Assembly: GCF_000003195.3 (NCBI RefSeq)
Contig: NC_012871.2
Span: forward strand, 21,892,658-21,956,657
DNA from: Sorghum bicolor
Taxonomy: Eukaryota > Streptophyta > Magnoliopsida > Poales > Poaceae
DNA: 64,000 bases
Direction: 5' to 3'
Part shown: piece by piece, positions 10,678 to 21,011 of the stretch
Position numbering within the stretch: position 1 is the first letter of the stretch
Layout: each line of letters begins with the position of its first letter
The notes under the pieces: generated by a model
Database searches by the model: none
Seen by the model: only the letters and a program-made list of their open reading frames with translations
Told to the model about the DNA's origin: nothing
Translations under genes and position numbers: made by a program

Positions 10678-11759
10678 TAAATCTAACTAGAGAGCAGAAG
10701 GGGAGGGATGTCACAGCAAAAGAAGAAGATAGAATTAGGTGGTGAGCGAGGGAGAGAGAAAGTAATAGGGTTAATTAGTTGAGTGGAGTGAGTTGGACTT
10801 AATCATTTTGATTTTATTTTCAAGTTCATTGCTCAAGTTACTGTAAGGTGGTATTAAAATCCATATGCAGTATTATGACTGTTGGCTTTAACAAATAGTC
10901 TATTAGTGACAAGGTTTAGATGTAACAGGTAATGATAGACTCACTACTGGTTTGACAATAACCAAGAACAATGTAGCCTATAGCGATAGACATTTTTGTA
11001 GTAGTGATACGGCCAATATATGTGTGCACAAAACACACATGATGTCTTGTTGATTGTTATAACTAAAACAAATATTTTATTTTTTGCGCTAGTCTTAAAA
11101 TATAAAACATACCCTCGCAAGGGACAACATTGCAGTGATAACTAATAACCAGGCCAGTGGAGAAAGAGACTCGAAGGCGTCGATAACTGGATAAGCTGTA
11201 GTACGTATATGCAATAAACATTTGCGTGGTGTACTCTACTCTCTACTTGTGGATGTATTCCAAGGCCGGCTTGGTGTTTTTGGTCAATGTTCGGTTTAAT
11301 TTGTTCTTTTAGTTTATTTGTTCTTTCTTACTTTTCGGCAGATGGAAGACTAAGTAGCTTTGCATGGGATGCACGGTTTAATTTGTTTGTTTAATTTATT
11401 TGATTTGATGTTTACCTTCCGCTAGTTGGATGATTAGTTAGTTTTGCATTGCGTTGACTTGTTCAATATATTTATTTATCAGTATACTGTAGTGGTCTGG
11501 ATCGAGATGATGAAGCGCAGGTACATAGAAAAATGCGGCAAAAGCAGCAGGAGAACAAAGACCACACGTCATAGGCCTATATAGGTAACTAGCTATAGGT
11601 CCTCCTCGTTTGACCATCATAATAATACTAATGTATATTAATTAAACTACCAGTGCTTAGAGCATTTCCAATACTAAAAACCAAATGTATGTAGTTTCTA
11701 TATTTATTAACTATTGTAGATATTATATGTACAATCTATATATTTTTTTAGATAATAGA
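10678..11759. other. Intergenic; possible CACTA terminus near 11006
   Basis: At 10991-11006 the minus strand reads CACTACTACAAAAATG, typical of a CACTA-transposon end, preceded by TCTATCGC-type sequence. No partner end is convincing; CACTACTGG at 10942 is only 65 bp away. At 11277-11450 a segment containing GGTTTAATTTGTT and TAGCTTTGCAT is roughly duplicated. No gene seen. Confidence 0.4.
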
Positions 11760-12819
11760 TAGTTCGTATCCAGCTTCATCTATCCGCAGATAGAATCAGG
11801 CCAATTATGTCGCCCGAGGGCAAACTCACATGCTGCAAGCAAGGTTTACAACCAACCAAACGGGTAACCGAAACAAAATAAGGTTGCATGACCAATATGT
11901 CTTGTTGATAACCATCCATTGGAACTAAAAAATTACAGAGCTGATGTCTCAAAGTGTTGTCCTGCGATAATCAGTTGATTCCGAAGATCATCATGCCGCT
12001 GCAATCTTGCCCATTGCCGAAGCCCATACGTTCCCCTGAAAAGAACCTGCAAAAATGATTTTGGTCTACATTTGTCAAAAACCACCTCGTTTCTGGTTAT
12101 CCAAATTGCCCAACAGAATGCAGATGCTACAGTTAATAACAATGAATTATACTTTTTGGTTGCTACTTTTGACCACCTAATAAAAAGGTCATTTATGTCA
12201 GTAGGGGTGAAATTCCAAAAAGTATATGTACAGCACGCCATAAGAATTTGGAATAAACACAGTCTAAAAAATATGTTGTATGGATTCTGGAGAGTGACAG
12301 AAGCAACATTTTCTATCCCCATTCCAGTTTCGCCTAACTAAGTTATCCTTAGTTAAGATCACACCTTTCTTTAGATACCACATGAAAAATTTTATTTTCA
12401 TAGGTATTTTAATTTGCCATAAGTCTTGTGACATTCTAACCCCATTGTTAATTAACACAACATACATAGACTTGACCGTAAAGTTTCCAGATGCATTCAA
12501 GCGCCACACAAAGACATCTTTTTCCTCTAGTAAGTTAATATTCTGTAAAGAGGCGACAATTCTGTACCAGTTTGTTAGGTTTGCCCCCACTAAATTTCGT
12601 CGAAAAAAAATATTTAGTGGTGAAGAGCTAATCACTTGTGCCACAGAATCTTGTTTTCTCCTTACTATATTAAACAACGTAGGAAATTTATCTTTAAGGG
12701 GTTTATTTCCTAACCAAGTGTCTATCCATAACCTAGTTTGAGACCCATCTCTCACTTTAAACGAGCCAAAGTCCATGAAAGAGTCTTTAACATTCATTAA
12801 ACTTTTCCAAAAATGAGAG
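11760..12819 (-). pseudogene. LINE (plant L1) 3' part: C-terminal zf-RVT region and 3' end
   Basis: Minus-strand translation from 12819 leftwards reads HFWKSLMNVKDSF, FGSFKVRDGSQTRLWIDTWLG, then IKFFMWYLKKGVILTKDNLVRRNW and a Cys-rich CCFCHSPESIQHIF. This is the zinc-finger-like domain found after reverse transcriptase in plant LINEs. One frame change near 12290-12320 leads into FCWAIWITRNEVVFDK, the usual tail. The coding part stops near 11933 and the LINE 3' end to about 11760 is approximate. This is the downstream half of the LINE at 23993-25790. Element A inserted between them, and the frame rejoins across the 5-bp duplication GAGAG. Confidence 0.85.
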
Positions 12820-13687
12820 TGTTGATGGTCCTTAAGTACCAAATATAATCATCAAATAAATAAAGAAAAGGATCCAAATGCAACCAACACCCAGACTTAG
12901 GGTTTTATCTGACAGAATTCTATGAGTTTTGGTGTTTGTCTATTTCTGCAGGGGGTTATCAGGAAATATGGAGGAAAGGCCCACACGTCGGGTTTACATA
13001 GATATATTAATGTGTGCGCCAATTTTCTATCATCTAGAAGAGTCCAGAAGCCACGGGAACAAACGGGAGGCCGAGCGGGCCCGAGGATAGGTGAAAGCCC
13101 TAGTTTGGTTTTGGATAATTGATGAAACCCTAGTACTAACCTCTATGCTAAGTGTGCGTAGACTTAATGAGGTTGGTACATGCCAAGTGATGGAGCAAGA
13201 GATGATCATGGTGATGATTGTAATGACCACAAGATAATCAAGTGCTCAACTTGGAAAAGAAGAAAGAGAAAAACAAAACCCTATGGAGATCAAGGCAAAT
13301 GTATTGCTTAGGGTTTTGGTTTTGGTGATCAAGACACCATAGAGGGTGTGGTCACATTTAGGATAGATGGCCGTACTATAAAGAGGGGAATTCTTTGGAT
13401 AAGCGGTTATCAAGTGCCACTAGGTGTCATTGTTCATGTGCATGCATTTAGAACCTAGTGAGCTAACTTGACTCCTTCGAAGAAAATGTTTGTGAAAATG
13501 CTAACACACGTGCACATGTTGGTTTATATATTGTGGTGTTGGCACACTTTGAGAAGGAGGTGGAGTTTGAAGGGTAGAGAGAGGATGGGTTCCTCGGTGC
13601 TTTTTGAGAAAATGAAGTGCATATTTTCTATTGTGCCAGTGGGAAAATTGGAGAAATCTCGGGAGTGTTTCTCGCCGAGAAACACTC

Positions 13688-14165
13688 ACCGGACGCTGGC
13701 CGTGGGAGCACGGACGCTGAGCCTACGCGTCCAGTGTGCTGTGGTGCTTGGCCCGGCTAGGGTTAAGCATCAGACAGTGAGCACCGGACGTAGGGCAGCT
13801 CCTGTTCATGCATCCGGTGCTATCTGATGTCTGTGAGTTAACCTGACTGAGAGCACCGGACGCTAAAGGTGCGTCCGGTGTCCACGTGTTTTGCAAACCT
13901 CTCTGGGTATGAGTCCGGTGAGCACCGGACGGTCCGGTGCTCAGCGTCCGGTGACCCCCAGAGTTTGCATACCTCCCTGAGTTTAAGTCTGTTGAAGACT
14001 GGACGAGTCCGGTGTGGACTCACTATGCGTCCGGTGCTATGGTCACAGGGAGACTCTCGTTGGCGGCAACAGTCGGATTTTCTAACGGTCAACTTGTTCA
14101 AAGCACCGGACGCTGTCTCAATAGGCACCGGACGCGTCCGTTGTAACATGAAGAGCGTCCGGTGA
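13688..14165. repeat. Array of CACCGGAC / GTCCGGTG half-sites in the solo LTR
   Basis: About a dozen copies of CACCGGAC or its complement GTCCGGTG lie within 480 bp in both orientations. The best is an 11-bp perfect inverted repeat with a 1-base centre at 13920-13942 (arm GAGCACCGGAC). The array lies just upstream of the LTR TATA box at 14218, in the U3 position. Confidence 0.8.
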
Positions 14166-14217
14166 CCCCGAGTTCAACCCAGTGAAAGAGCCAATGGCTC
14201 TATTTGTTTGAGGGGCT

Positions 14218-14225
14218 TATAAATA
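14218..14225 (+). promoter_or_regulatory. TATA box of the Copia-like solo LTR
   Basis: TATAAATA preceded by a GC-containing context (GAGGGGCT). It is the only strong TATA box in this LTR and lies 50 bp downstream of the CACCGGAC array. Confidence 0.65.
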
Positions 14226-15245
14226 GTTGTTGGTCGGCTTAGGGCTCACTCTCTTGGCATTCTAGCATACTTGACATCCTTGTGAGCCTAAGCAAACACC
14301 TCCCACTCATCTCTTTCATAGATTATTCTCTTTGTGAGATTGGGAGTGATTTTGCTTGAGTGATTGCATCTGGTGGCACTTGGGGATCGATCTAGCTGCG
14401 GTTTTCTTATTAGTCTTGGTGGTTGCCGCCACCTAGACGGCTTGGAGCATCGGAGGAGCATCGACACGAGTTGGTGATTGTTCGTGGCCATCTCCTGGTG
14501 ATTGTGAGGGGTTTGTGCCTACCCCGGCGGAGAGCCAAAGGTAACTCTAGTAGATTGCGCGTGTCATTGAGCTACCTCACTTGTGGGTAGGTTCTTGTGG
14601 TGTCCTAGTGAGGACGAGGTTCGTGCTACACCTCTTAGCCACCGAACCACCAAGTGTTGGTCGACGCAACGGGGACGTAGCGTGCCGGCAAGCACGTGAA
14701 GCTCGGGAGAAAATTGTATGTCTCCATTGTGATTGTGCTTTGGATTTCTCCCGGTGATTGGACTTCATATTATTGTGATTGGTTCATCCCCTACATGGTG
14801 GTATAAATATCTCTTCCTCTCCATTTACTTGCCTCAAAGTAGTGTAACTAGTTTAGTTGCTAGTCTTGCCTTGTGTAGCCTAGTTCACTAGTGTAGCTTG
14901 TAGTGACATAGCTCTTGTGTGCCTAGTGATCATATCAACTAGAATTGTTGGATAAGTGGCTTGCAAACACCCCTTTTAGAGCTAGAGCAAAAAGCTTCGC
15001 TTTGTTATTTACTAACCTCTTGCTCTAGTGAGTTTGTAGAATTTTTAAATAGGCCATTCACCTCCCCTCTAGCCATATTAGGACCTTTCAACAAGGCGCC
15101 TGCCCTCCCCCCTAGGGCGCCCGCCCTACTACAGAAACCAATCAGGCTCCGCCTCGTGGATTATGCTCCACCGACCTAAAGGATTAAGGAAAACCGTGTG
15201 ATTAAGGTCGGTTTGATCCGACGGCCCACATTCATTTGAGGGGGC

Positions 15246-15253
15246 TATATAAG
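15246..15253 (+). promoter_or_regulatory. TATA box in the 5' LTR of element A
   Basis: TATATAAG in the context GGGGGCTATATAAGCAGG. It is conserved at 23078-23085 (other LTR), at 51783-51790 and 58508-58515 (element C, minus), and at 22373-22380 (solo LTR D, minus). Confidence 0.75.
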
Positions 15254-16162
15254 CAGGGCCCCTGGCCCCTGGAGGAGGCATCCCCTATTCATTATTCATA
15301 GATAGAGCAAAAGCTAGGGTTTGGAGATGAGAGCTCTCCTCTCTTCTCTAAACTAGAGTAGATCTAGATAGTAGCGAGATGGAGAGTGAGGGAGGATTGG
15401 AGGAGAGGCCGGCCTATCGGTTCTTCCTTCGGTTGTACTTCGCCATGATCAAGCTCTAATCAAACTTGCTCATGGGATGACTCTGGTAATCTACTTCTAT
15501 TTCATGATGCAATTACTATCCATGTATGATCTGGTTCGCAACTCTTTTGAGTACTTTAATATATAGGACCCTATAGGTTAGAGTTGTAGTATAGGTGTAA
15601 GCGTGGTGCTTAGACCTAGATTACTTGTGGATATCCCCTGTCTAACTGAATCGTGTGGTAGACCGCGTAGGTGACAGCTACGTTGGTCCTCTGTAGTCCA
15701 CCTCCCGTTAGCAGGACTGGTAGGGTTTATCGGCCTATAGATAAGCATCCTTTGTGGTGTATTCTTATCATGTGGTTCGTCCTAGACATAGACATACCCC
15801 TTTGAAGTAGAGAAACCCTAGTTATCCTCTCTATTCTCCTACCATCACCAATATATTAGATTGCTCTACTCTCTATTCCCCTATTATCACCCATTGTTAT
15901 CTTACCTTAAATATTGTTCTTATTCATTCTACTATCTTTCCTATTTACACCTACCTATCTATCTAGGTTAAGTTAGAGAGGAGATCAGTTCTCCCGTTTT
16001 CCTGTGGATACGATAAAACCTTTAACCGGGTAAAAGCTACAACGGTATCTGTGCGCTTGCAGATTTATCTGTGTGCGTATAAATACCATAGTACACTCTA
16101 GTGCCATGCTAGGGATGACAACCTAGTATTCAAGTGGTGTTAGCAAGTGTCAACAAGCTTTT

Positions 16163-16180
16163 TGGCACCGTTGCCGGGGA
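16163..16180 (+). promoter_or_regulatory. Primer-binding site (tRNA-Asp) of element A
   Basis: TGGCACCGTTGCCGGGGA, seven bases after the LTR. It is complementary to the 3' end of plant tRNA-Asp except for one base (CAC for CGC). Confidence 0.85.
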
Positions 16181-16322
16181 AACAGTTGATGAGTTGACTA
16201 CGAATCAGCTTAATCATTTTCTAAATAAATATATATATATATTCCTTTTGTCCTTTGCCTTATCTCTGCTATTCTTTCTTCTTATCTAATCCTTGATCTT
16301 TGGTCTATCATGAATTCAAACA

Positions 16323-17851
16323 TGTCTATCTATGAATTTCATAGACCTACGGGCACACATCTCGAACCACCAAAATCTTCTAAAGCCTATCATAGCATCT
16401 AGTTTTGAGATAGACCCTGAATACATAGAATTTGTTCAAAAACAACCTTTCTCAGGAGAAAGTGAAGAAAACCCATACACACACCTAAGAGAGTTTTATC
16501 GAGTCTGTGACCTCCTTCGCATAGAAGGCATGTCCGATGAGACCCTTAAATGGAAGCTCTTTCCGTTCTCTTTAATAGGAAAAGCTACACATTGGTATAA
16601 ACTCAAAGTAGGGAGTGTTCATGGAGATTGGAAGGAGTTATATAATAGTTTTCTTTTAAAATATTTTCCAATCTCCAAAGTGGCGGAACTTCAGTGTGAG
16701 ATTACTTCTTTTAGACAACTGGAAGAAGAATCTCTTGGCAAATCATGGGACCGCTTTATTAACCTTACTCTCACTGGCCCAAAGCTTTCTATTCCAAAAG
16801 TTCTTCTAATTCACTTTTTTGAGAGCCTTAGTAGGGAAAATAAGGAAACCTTGAATACAACCTCTAGAGGATCCTTCTATCACCTACCTGCTAGTGAAGC
16901 TAGGGATTTAATTGATTCATTAAGTGGAAAGTTTCCTAGCATTTATATCCCTGAGAAAGAGAAAGAACAAGTTCCTAGACAAGAAGAAGAAGTTTCGATA
17001 GCCAGATCACAACCACTTCAATCCCAAACTTTAGCTATCGATCCTAAACCATCAATACCACGAAATTCTCCAAGGGAGGAAGGAATTCTGATGGTTTAGA
17101 CTTCTGGTTCCATAAGAGACTTTCAAGCATAGATAATTCAAATCATTGCAATGATGGTTCTCTTAGAGAATGTCCTAGTTCCTGTTATGAAGAAGTCGAG
17201 GATGACATATCAAGTGAAGGAGAGCTAAGCCATATAGAAAATTCTATCTGCTCCCCTTCCATGTTCACAAGTTCTAAATCCATCCTTGACCTTAGAGATC
17301 CCTCTTATCCCTCTCCTTTCCAGTCTCATGAGGATCCTAGCAATTCACCAAGATGACCAAACCATAGGAGTCATGAAGACCATAAGGATGACATGTCAAG
17401 TATTGCCATAGAAGGAGAGCTAAGCCATATAGAAGATTCTATCAGCTCCCCTGTCTTGATCACAAGTTCTAAATGGCTGGAATGTGTAGAATGGATGGAC
17501 AAGGAAGAAGCGTTAATGGATTCTGACCTTGGCTCAATTTTAGATGTTGAGTCTTTAACTCCCCTTGAATATGAGATTCATCCATCTATAGAAGAGGACA
17601 TAGACGGGACCAATCCAAGAGAAACTCTAAACATTCAGATTAGAGACGAAGATAACATTAATGAGCATGAAATTTATTTCATAGCCACTTCGTTTACTCC
17701 ATGCTCATATGAAACATCTTCCCAATCTATTGGTCTCTCCAACATCACCACATTTGAGATCTCCAACCCCCTCTTCCTTTCTATTTACAAAAACTTTAAA
17801 AGGGCGGTTGTCGATGCATATGTCTATAATAAATATTGCACATCTCGTTGA
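16323..17851 (+). pseudogene. Gag of element A, frameshifted
   Basis: The retrotransposon gag core is clear: FSGESEENPYTHLREFYRVC, GMSDETLKWKLFPFSL, GKATHWYKL, then LEEESLGKSWDRF and LTLTGPKLSIP. This is the style of Athila-type gag. The start at 16323 (MSIYEF...) is collinear with element C. An extra base near 16381-16386 shifts the frame, so the long readable frame starts at 16332 as a by-product. After residue PREEG a small deletion brings a stop at 17099, and the family's downstream portion (acidic, Ser-rich, SLTPLEYEIHPSIEEDID) is readable at 17393-17851. No CCHC knuckle, protease or pol follows. Element C has the same gene with different frameshifts, so the copies decayed independently. 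Confidence 0.85.
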
Positions 17852-18146
17852 GCTGATCTTGATATACAAAGGTTGGCGTCGGAGGGGAAACCACTTCGCC
17901 AACATAAACTGATGGTTTTCCAACGACAAGCTTAGTGTCCTAAAATAAGCGCTTATCAAATCGTAACATGACCTTGCCATATTGCCTTAGCTTGTGTATT
18001 GAGCATATAAAGATAATTGTGAAAATATTCCTTCGGGTATTCTTGTCACTAACCTTTCCAGGATTGGAGCAAGAAGATGAGATGAACGACAAGCACAAGG
18101 TATGTCCAACCAATCATCATGCAACACTGAATTAAATTCATCCAAA

Positions 18147-18180
18147 CTTGAATTTTGCAAAATTCAAGCTTGGGGAGTAC
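18147..18180 (+). promoter_or_regulatory. 22-bp palindrome followed by an internal polypurine-tract-like site
   Basis: A perfect 22-bp palindrome (18147-18168, centre TTTTGCAAAA) runs into AAGCTTGGGGAGTACC. That is almost the same polypurine string as the 3' tract of this family. Element C has the same pair at 55551-55583 (minus strand sense). It may act as a second, internal start for plus-strand synthesis; function not shown. Confidence 0.55.
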
Positions 18181-19098
18181 CTTACATAAAAACATCCTTT
18201 GCCATGTTGCTATGTTGGTTGTCCCTACCTTTGAGACATGCTCAATTTGTTAAATACTAATCACACTACTTCATCTCCACTTGAGTAGATCTCTATAAAT
18301 GCCATCACGCTACCTTTGTTTATCCTAGTAAGTGTTAGTTTGGAAGTACTGCACATACTTCTATTGGCTTTTAAATTAAGCATGGTGCTTAGGTTAAATA
18401 GCTTTCCTTAATCTGATTAGACATGGAGTCTAGTTCGATTGAACTAAAAACTACTTGTGTAGACATTGGTATATTTTGTCGGACTAACCCCTGTAGAAAA
18501 ACTTTCAATATCGATTTGGGAAGTCCTGAGATAAACTCACATCGGAGATGAAGAGAGAGACACATGAAGTGTAACAATTTGCACAAGAAGGACATAGCTC
18601 ATTCATCATAGAGGGATGATCCATGGAAGGAGACAAAGTACATAAACAAGATACACAAACACCACGAATGGGAAGCTTCCACAAGGTGAGATGGTACCAT
18701 CACTCTTCAATTAAGGTAACATCTTAAGATATGTGACTATCACTTTTATAAGCTTCTCCTTGGTTCTGGCGTTCACATAAATAAAGAGACAAACATGTAT
18801 GATTTATAACTCCAAATTAACCACCCCAACTGATTCAGCATGTTTAGTCCTTTAATCTTTGTTCCTAGTACTACATCCATGATCCCACACTCCAAATCAT
18901 ATGAGCTAAAATGTTGCACATTCAATCTTTGGGAAGATATAAAGAAAAAGACATATACATAGATAGATTATCTTTCCATAAGGCTGAGCAATCTATCCTG
19001 ACAAATGTTTTAAATGCTACACTCATGAACTTATCACCCATCAACTTTGTCTTGCTCCCTATGCTTAAGGATAGAGAAGAGTAAATATACTTTTGGTT

Positions 19099-19122
19099 CT
19101 GTTGGTGTTTTCCACCAACAGG
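19099..19122 (+). other. Conserved short hairpin in the interior of element A
   Basis: CTGTTGGTG and CACCAACAG form a 9-bp perfect stem with a short TTTTC loop. It is conserved in element C near 54604-54632. A polypurine-like CTGGGGGAGAGCACCCCC with a 5-bp G/C stem follows at 19339-19356 (C counterpart near 53829-53846). Confidence 0.6.
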
Positions 19123-20972
19123 ACCCATGCACTTGATCTCTGCCTTGTCTCTATGAGCAGGACACATTTTGAGAAACATGGAGGATTTTTCAACTCCCAG
19201 ACTCTACCAAGTGAAGGACCTAGATCTACGAGCACAAACACACTGAGCAAGATACTGCCAATGCCGCACTTCGAACTGATGGGCAAACGAAGAACATGGG
19301 TGCCACCGTATCAAGAGGTCCAGACGTCAAAATCCAGCCTGGGGGAGAGCACCCCCATTTATCCAGCTAAGTGTTTATATTCGTGTTTATACTTTACTCA
19401 AACAATAAAAAGATGCAAAATCATAAAAACCCAAATAAAGATTTTGTGCTTATATCTTTGCTTAGTTTGCTAAATAAATAAATAAAGTGTCTATGCCAAA
19501 TTGAACTCCAATGATAAACTCTTACATGGATATGATGAATAGTTGCTCTGCCAAGTACCTAGTTTTCAAATTTGAGCTCTCTCTCAAGTTTAGACATAAC
19601 TGTTATAATTTAAAGCTTGCTCTAAACCTGAACTTGTGGGAAGAGTACCTGATCAAAAGTCTAAGTCGTTAACGGATATGATATGGGAAGGTTGAGTTAT
19701 TGTTTATCTGTTCCTAGAGATACTAGAATTCTGGAGAATTTTATCTTTGAAAATCTTGAAAATGTTGCATGATGAGTTCTTGTATGATGAGAGTTTAAAA
19801 TCCTACCACAGCCATATATACATGCTTATTAGACTATGAACCATACATTTACTTTTTACTACTTATGAGCATTGAGTGTGGTCAAGCTGTGTAGACCCTT
19901 AGGAGCTTGTCATTCGATTAAAATCAAGATTCACTTGCACGTTCACTCATACATGCTGCTTCTACTCCGGAAGTATGCATCCACATACATCCACTCATTT
20001 CCATCTCCAAATTCACACAAAATTATTCTACTCCTATCCAGGAGAGAATAGCCAAAAACATTATCCTATCCCTGTTATTCCCCGTGAAATAAATGCTCAA
20101 GATATTTTGGTTACTACCACTTGCTACATTATTCTAGAAGGGTGAGTGCTCTGAAAAAAGTTAATACGAGGAAATAAAAAGGGGCAAGTGCCCGGAACCT
20201 TGAAGAAAATAAAAAGTAAGACGAGAGGTAAACATGGACAAGTGTCCGACAGTAGAATTAGGGGTACAAGATACCAACCTGACAGAAAAGAAAAAGAAAA
20301 TATAGAGCATCTCATTCTCCTCAAAAAGCTTCAAAGTGCAAGAAAGGTATGTATCCCCTCAAAAGAGCAAAAGTAGAATTAGACTTTCATCATTGTTTTC
20401 ACCATCATCACCATACACCATTCATTCGCCACACATGCACATCTTGATATTGACTTATTGACTTGTTTCTCTGGATTCATGGTTTTGACTATGCAATAAA
20501 TGTCTTGTAAGTATGTACACTTTATCTCCCACCTCTGAGCTCCAGATATCAAAGCCTTATTAGAGTAGGATGAGAAGAGAAGGCAATGTCACTATGCCTC
20601 ATACCACAAATACCACATACTTTGAGAGAAGGCATATACCATCACTGCCTTGGTAAGGATCTAGAAATACCACAAAAGAGAGATTGAGAGAGTCATACAA
20701 TGAATCTCTGAGTTTTATTTTGAAAATCTGCAAAAACTCCAGAGCTATAGTTGATCAAAGAACAAGAGACATGGCGCTTGACTTGACCATTCTATCTTTT
20801 AACTGCTCAAGACATAAGTGATGGTTGCAAGCCCCATGGTGAATGGTAAAATGAGTAAGTTTTAAGTCTTAACAGTTTACTCTAACTCAGAGATAAGACC
20901 TTGTTTGAAAGCATGTGTACCGTCAACTTTCTAAGGCATTGCAGCAACTTCTGATCCATCACTAAGTCTATC

Positions 20973-21011
20973 CTTGCTCAGGGACGAGCAAGAGGTAAGC
21001 TTAGGGGAGTT
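20973..21011 (+). promoter_or_regulatory. Stem-loop and polypurine tract before the 3' LTR of element A
   Basis: CTTGCTCAGGGACGAGCAAG (20973-20992) is a perfect 7-bp stem with a 6-base loop. It is followed by AAGCTTAGGGGAGTTT (polypurine tract) and the LTR at 21012, 19 nt after the stem-loop. Confidence 0.8.

Larger units (their letters stand above)
13092..15090 (+). mobile_element. Solo LTR, SIRE/Copia-like, inside the LTR of element A
   Basis: A 1999-bp insert beginning TGAAAG and ending CTTTCA, a 6-bp perfect terminal inversion with TG..CA ends. The start (CCCTAGTTTGGTTTTGGATAA) and the end (TAGGCCATTCACCTCCCCTC) resemble Opie/Ji/Maximus-type LTRs. The flanks ATAGG (13087-13091) and ACAAG (15091-15095) differ by two transitions, so the TSD is decayed. 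No internal region or second LTR remains, so LTR-LTR recombination has removed the rest. ORFs inside it are not supported. Confidence 0.8.
12820..16155 (+). repeat. 5' LTR of element A (interrupted by a Copia solo LTR)
   Basis: Two pieces, 12820-13091 and 15091-16155, collinear with the right LTR of A and with the reverse complements of both LTRs of C. The interruption is the 13092-15090 solo LTR. It carries a clear TATA box at 15246. Confidence 0.9.
17852..21011 (+). other. Non-coding interior of element A
   Basis: About 3.2 kb between gag and the 3' LTR with no reverse transcriptase, RNase H or integrase motif in any frame. It is collinear with 52192-55877 (minus) of element C. A frame at 19093-19473 (MVLLVFSTNRTHALDLCL...) is largely conserved in C (54358-54633, minus) but ends differently there, so I doubt that it is a protein gene. 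Other conserved features are listed separately. Confidence 0.8.

Noticed and set aside
10942..11006. A complete 65-bp mini CACTA element
   Set aside because: CACTACTGG and GTAGTAGTG are too short and too close to be convincing termini, and there is no clear 3-bp duplication.
19093..19473. Conserved small protein in the interior of A and C
   Set aside because: The frame is conserved because the DNA is the same family, the C-terminus differs completely in C, and there is no domain. I keep it only as a note.
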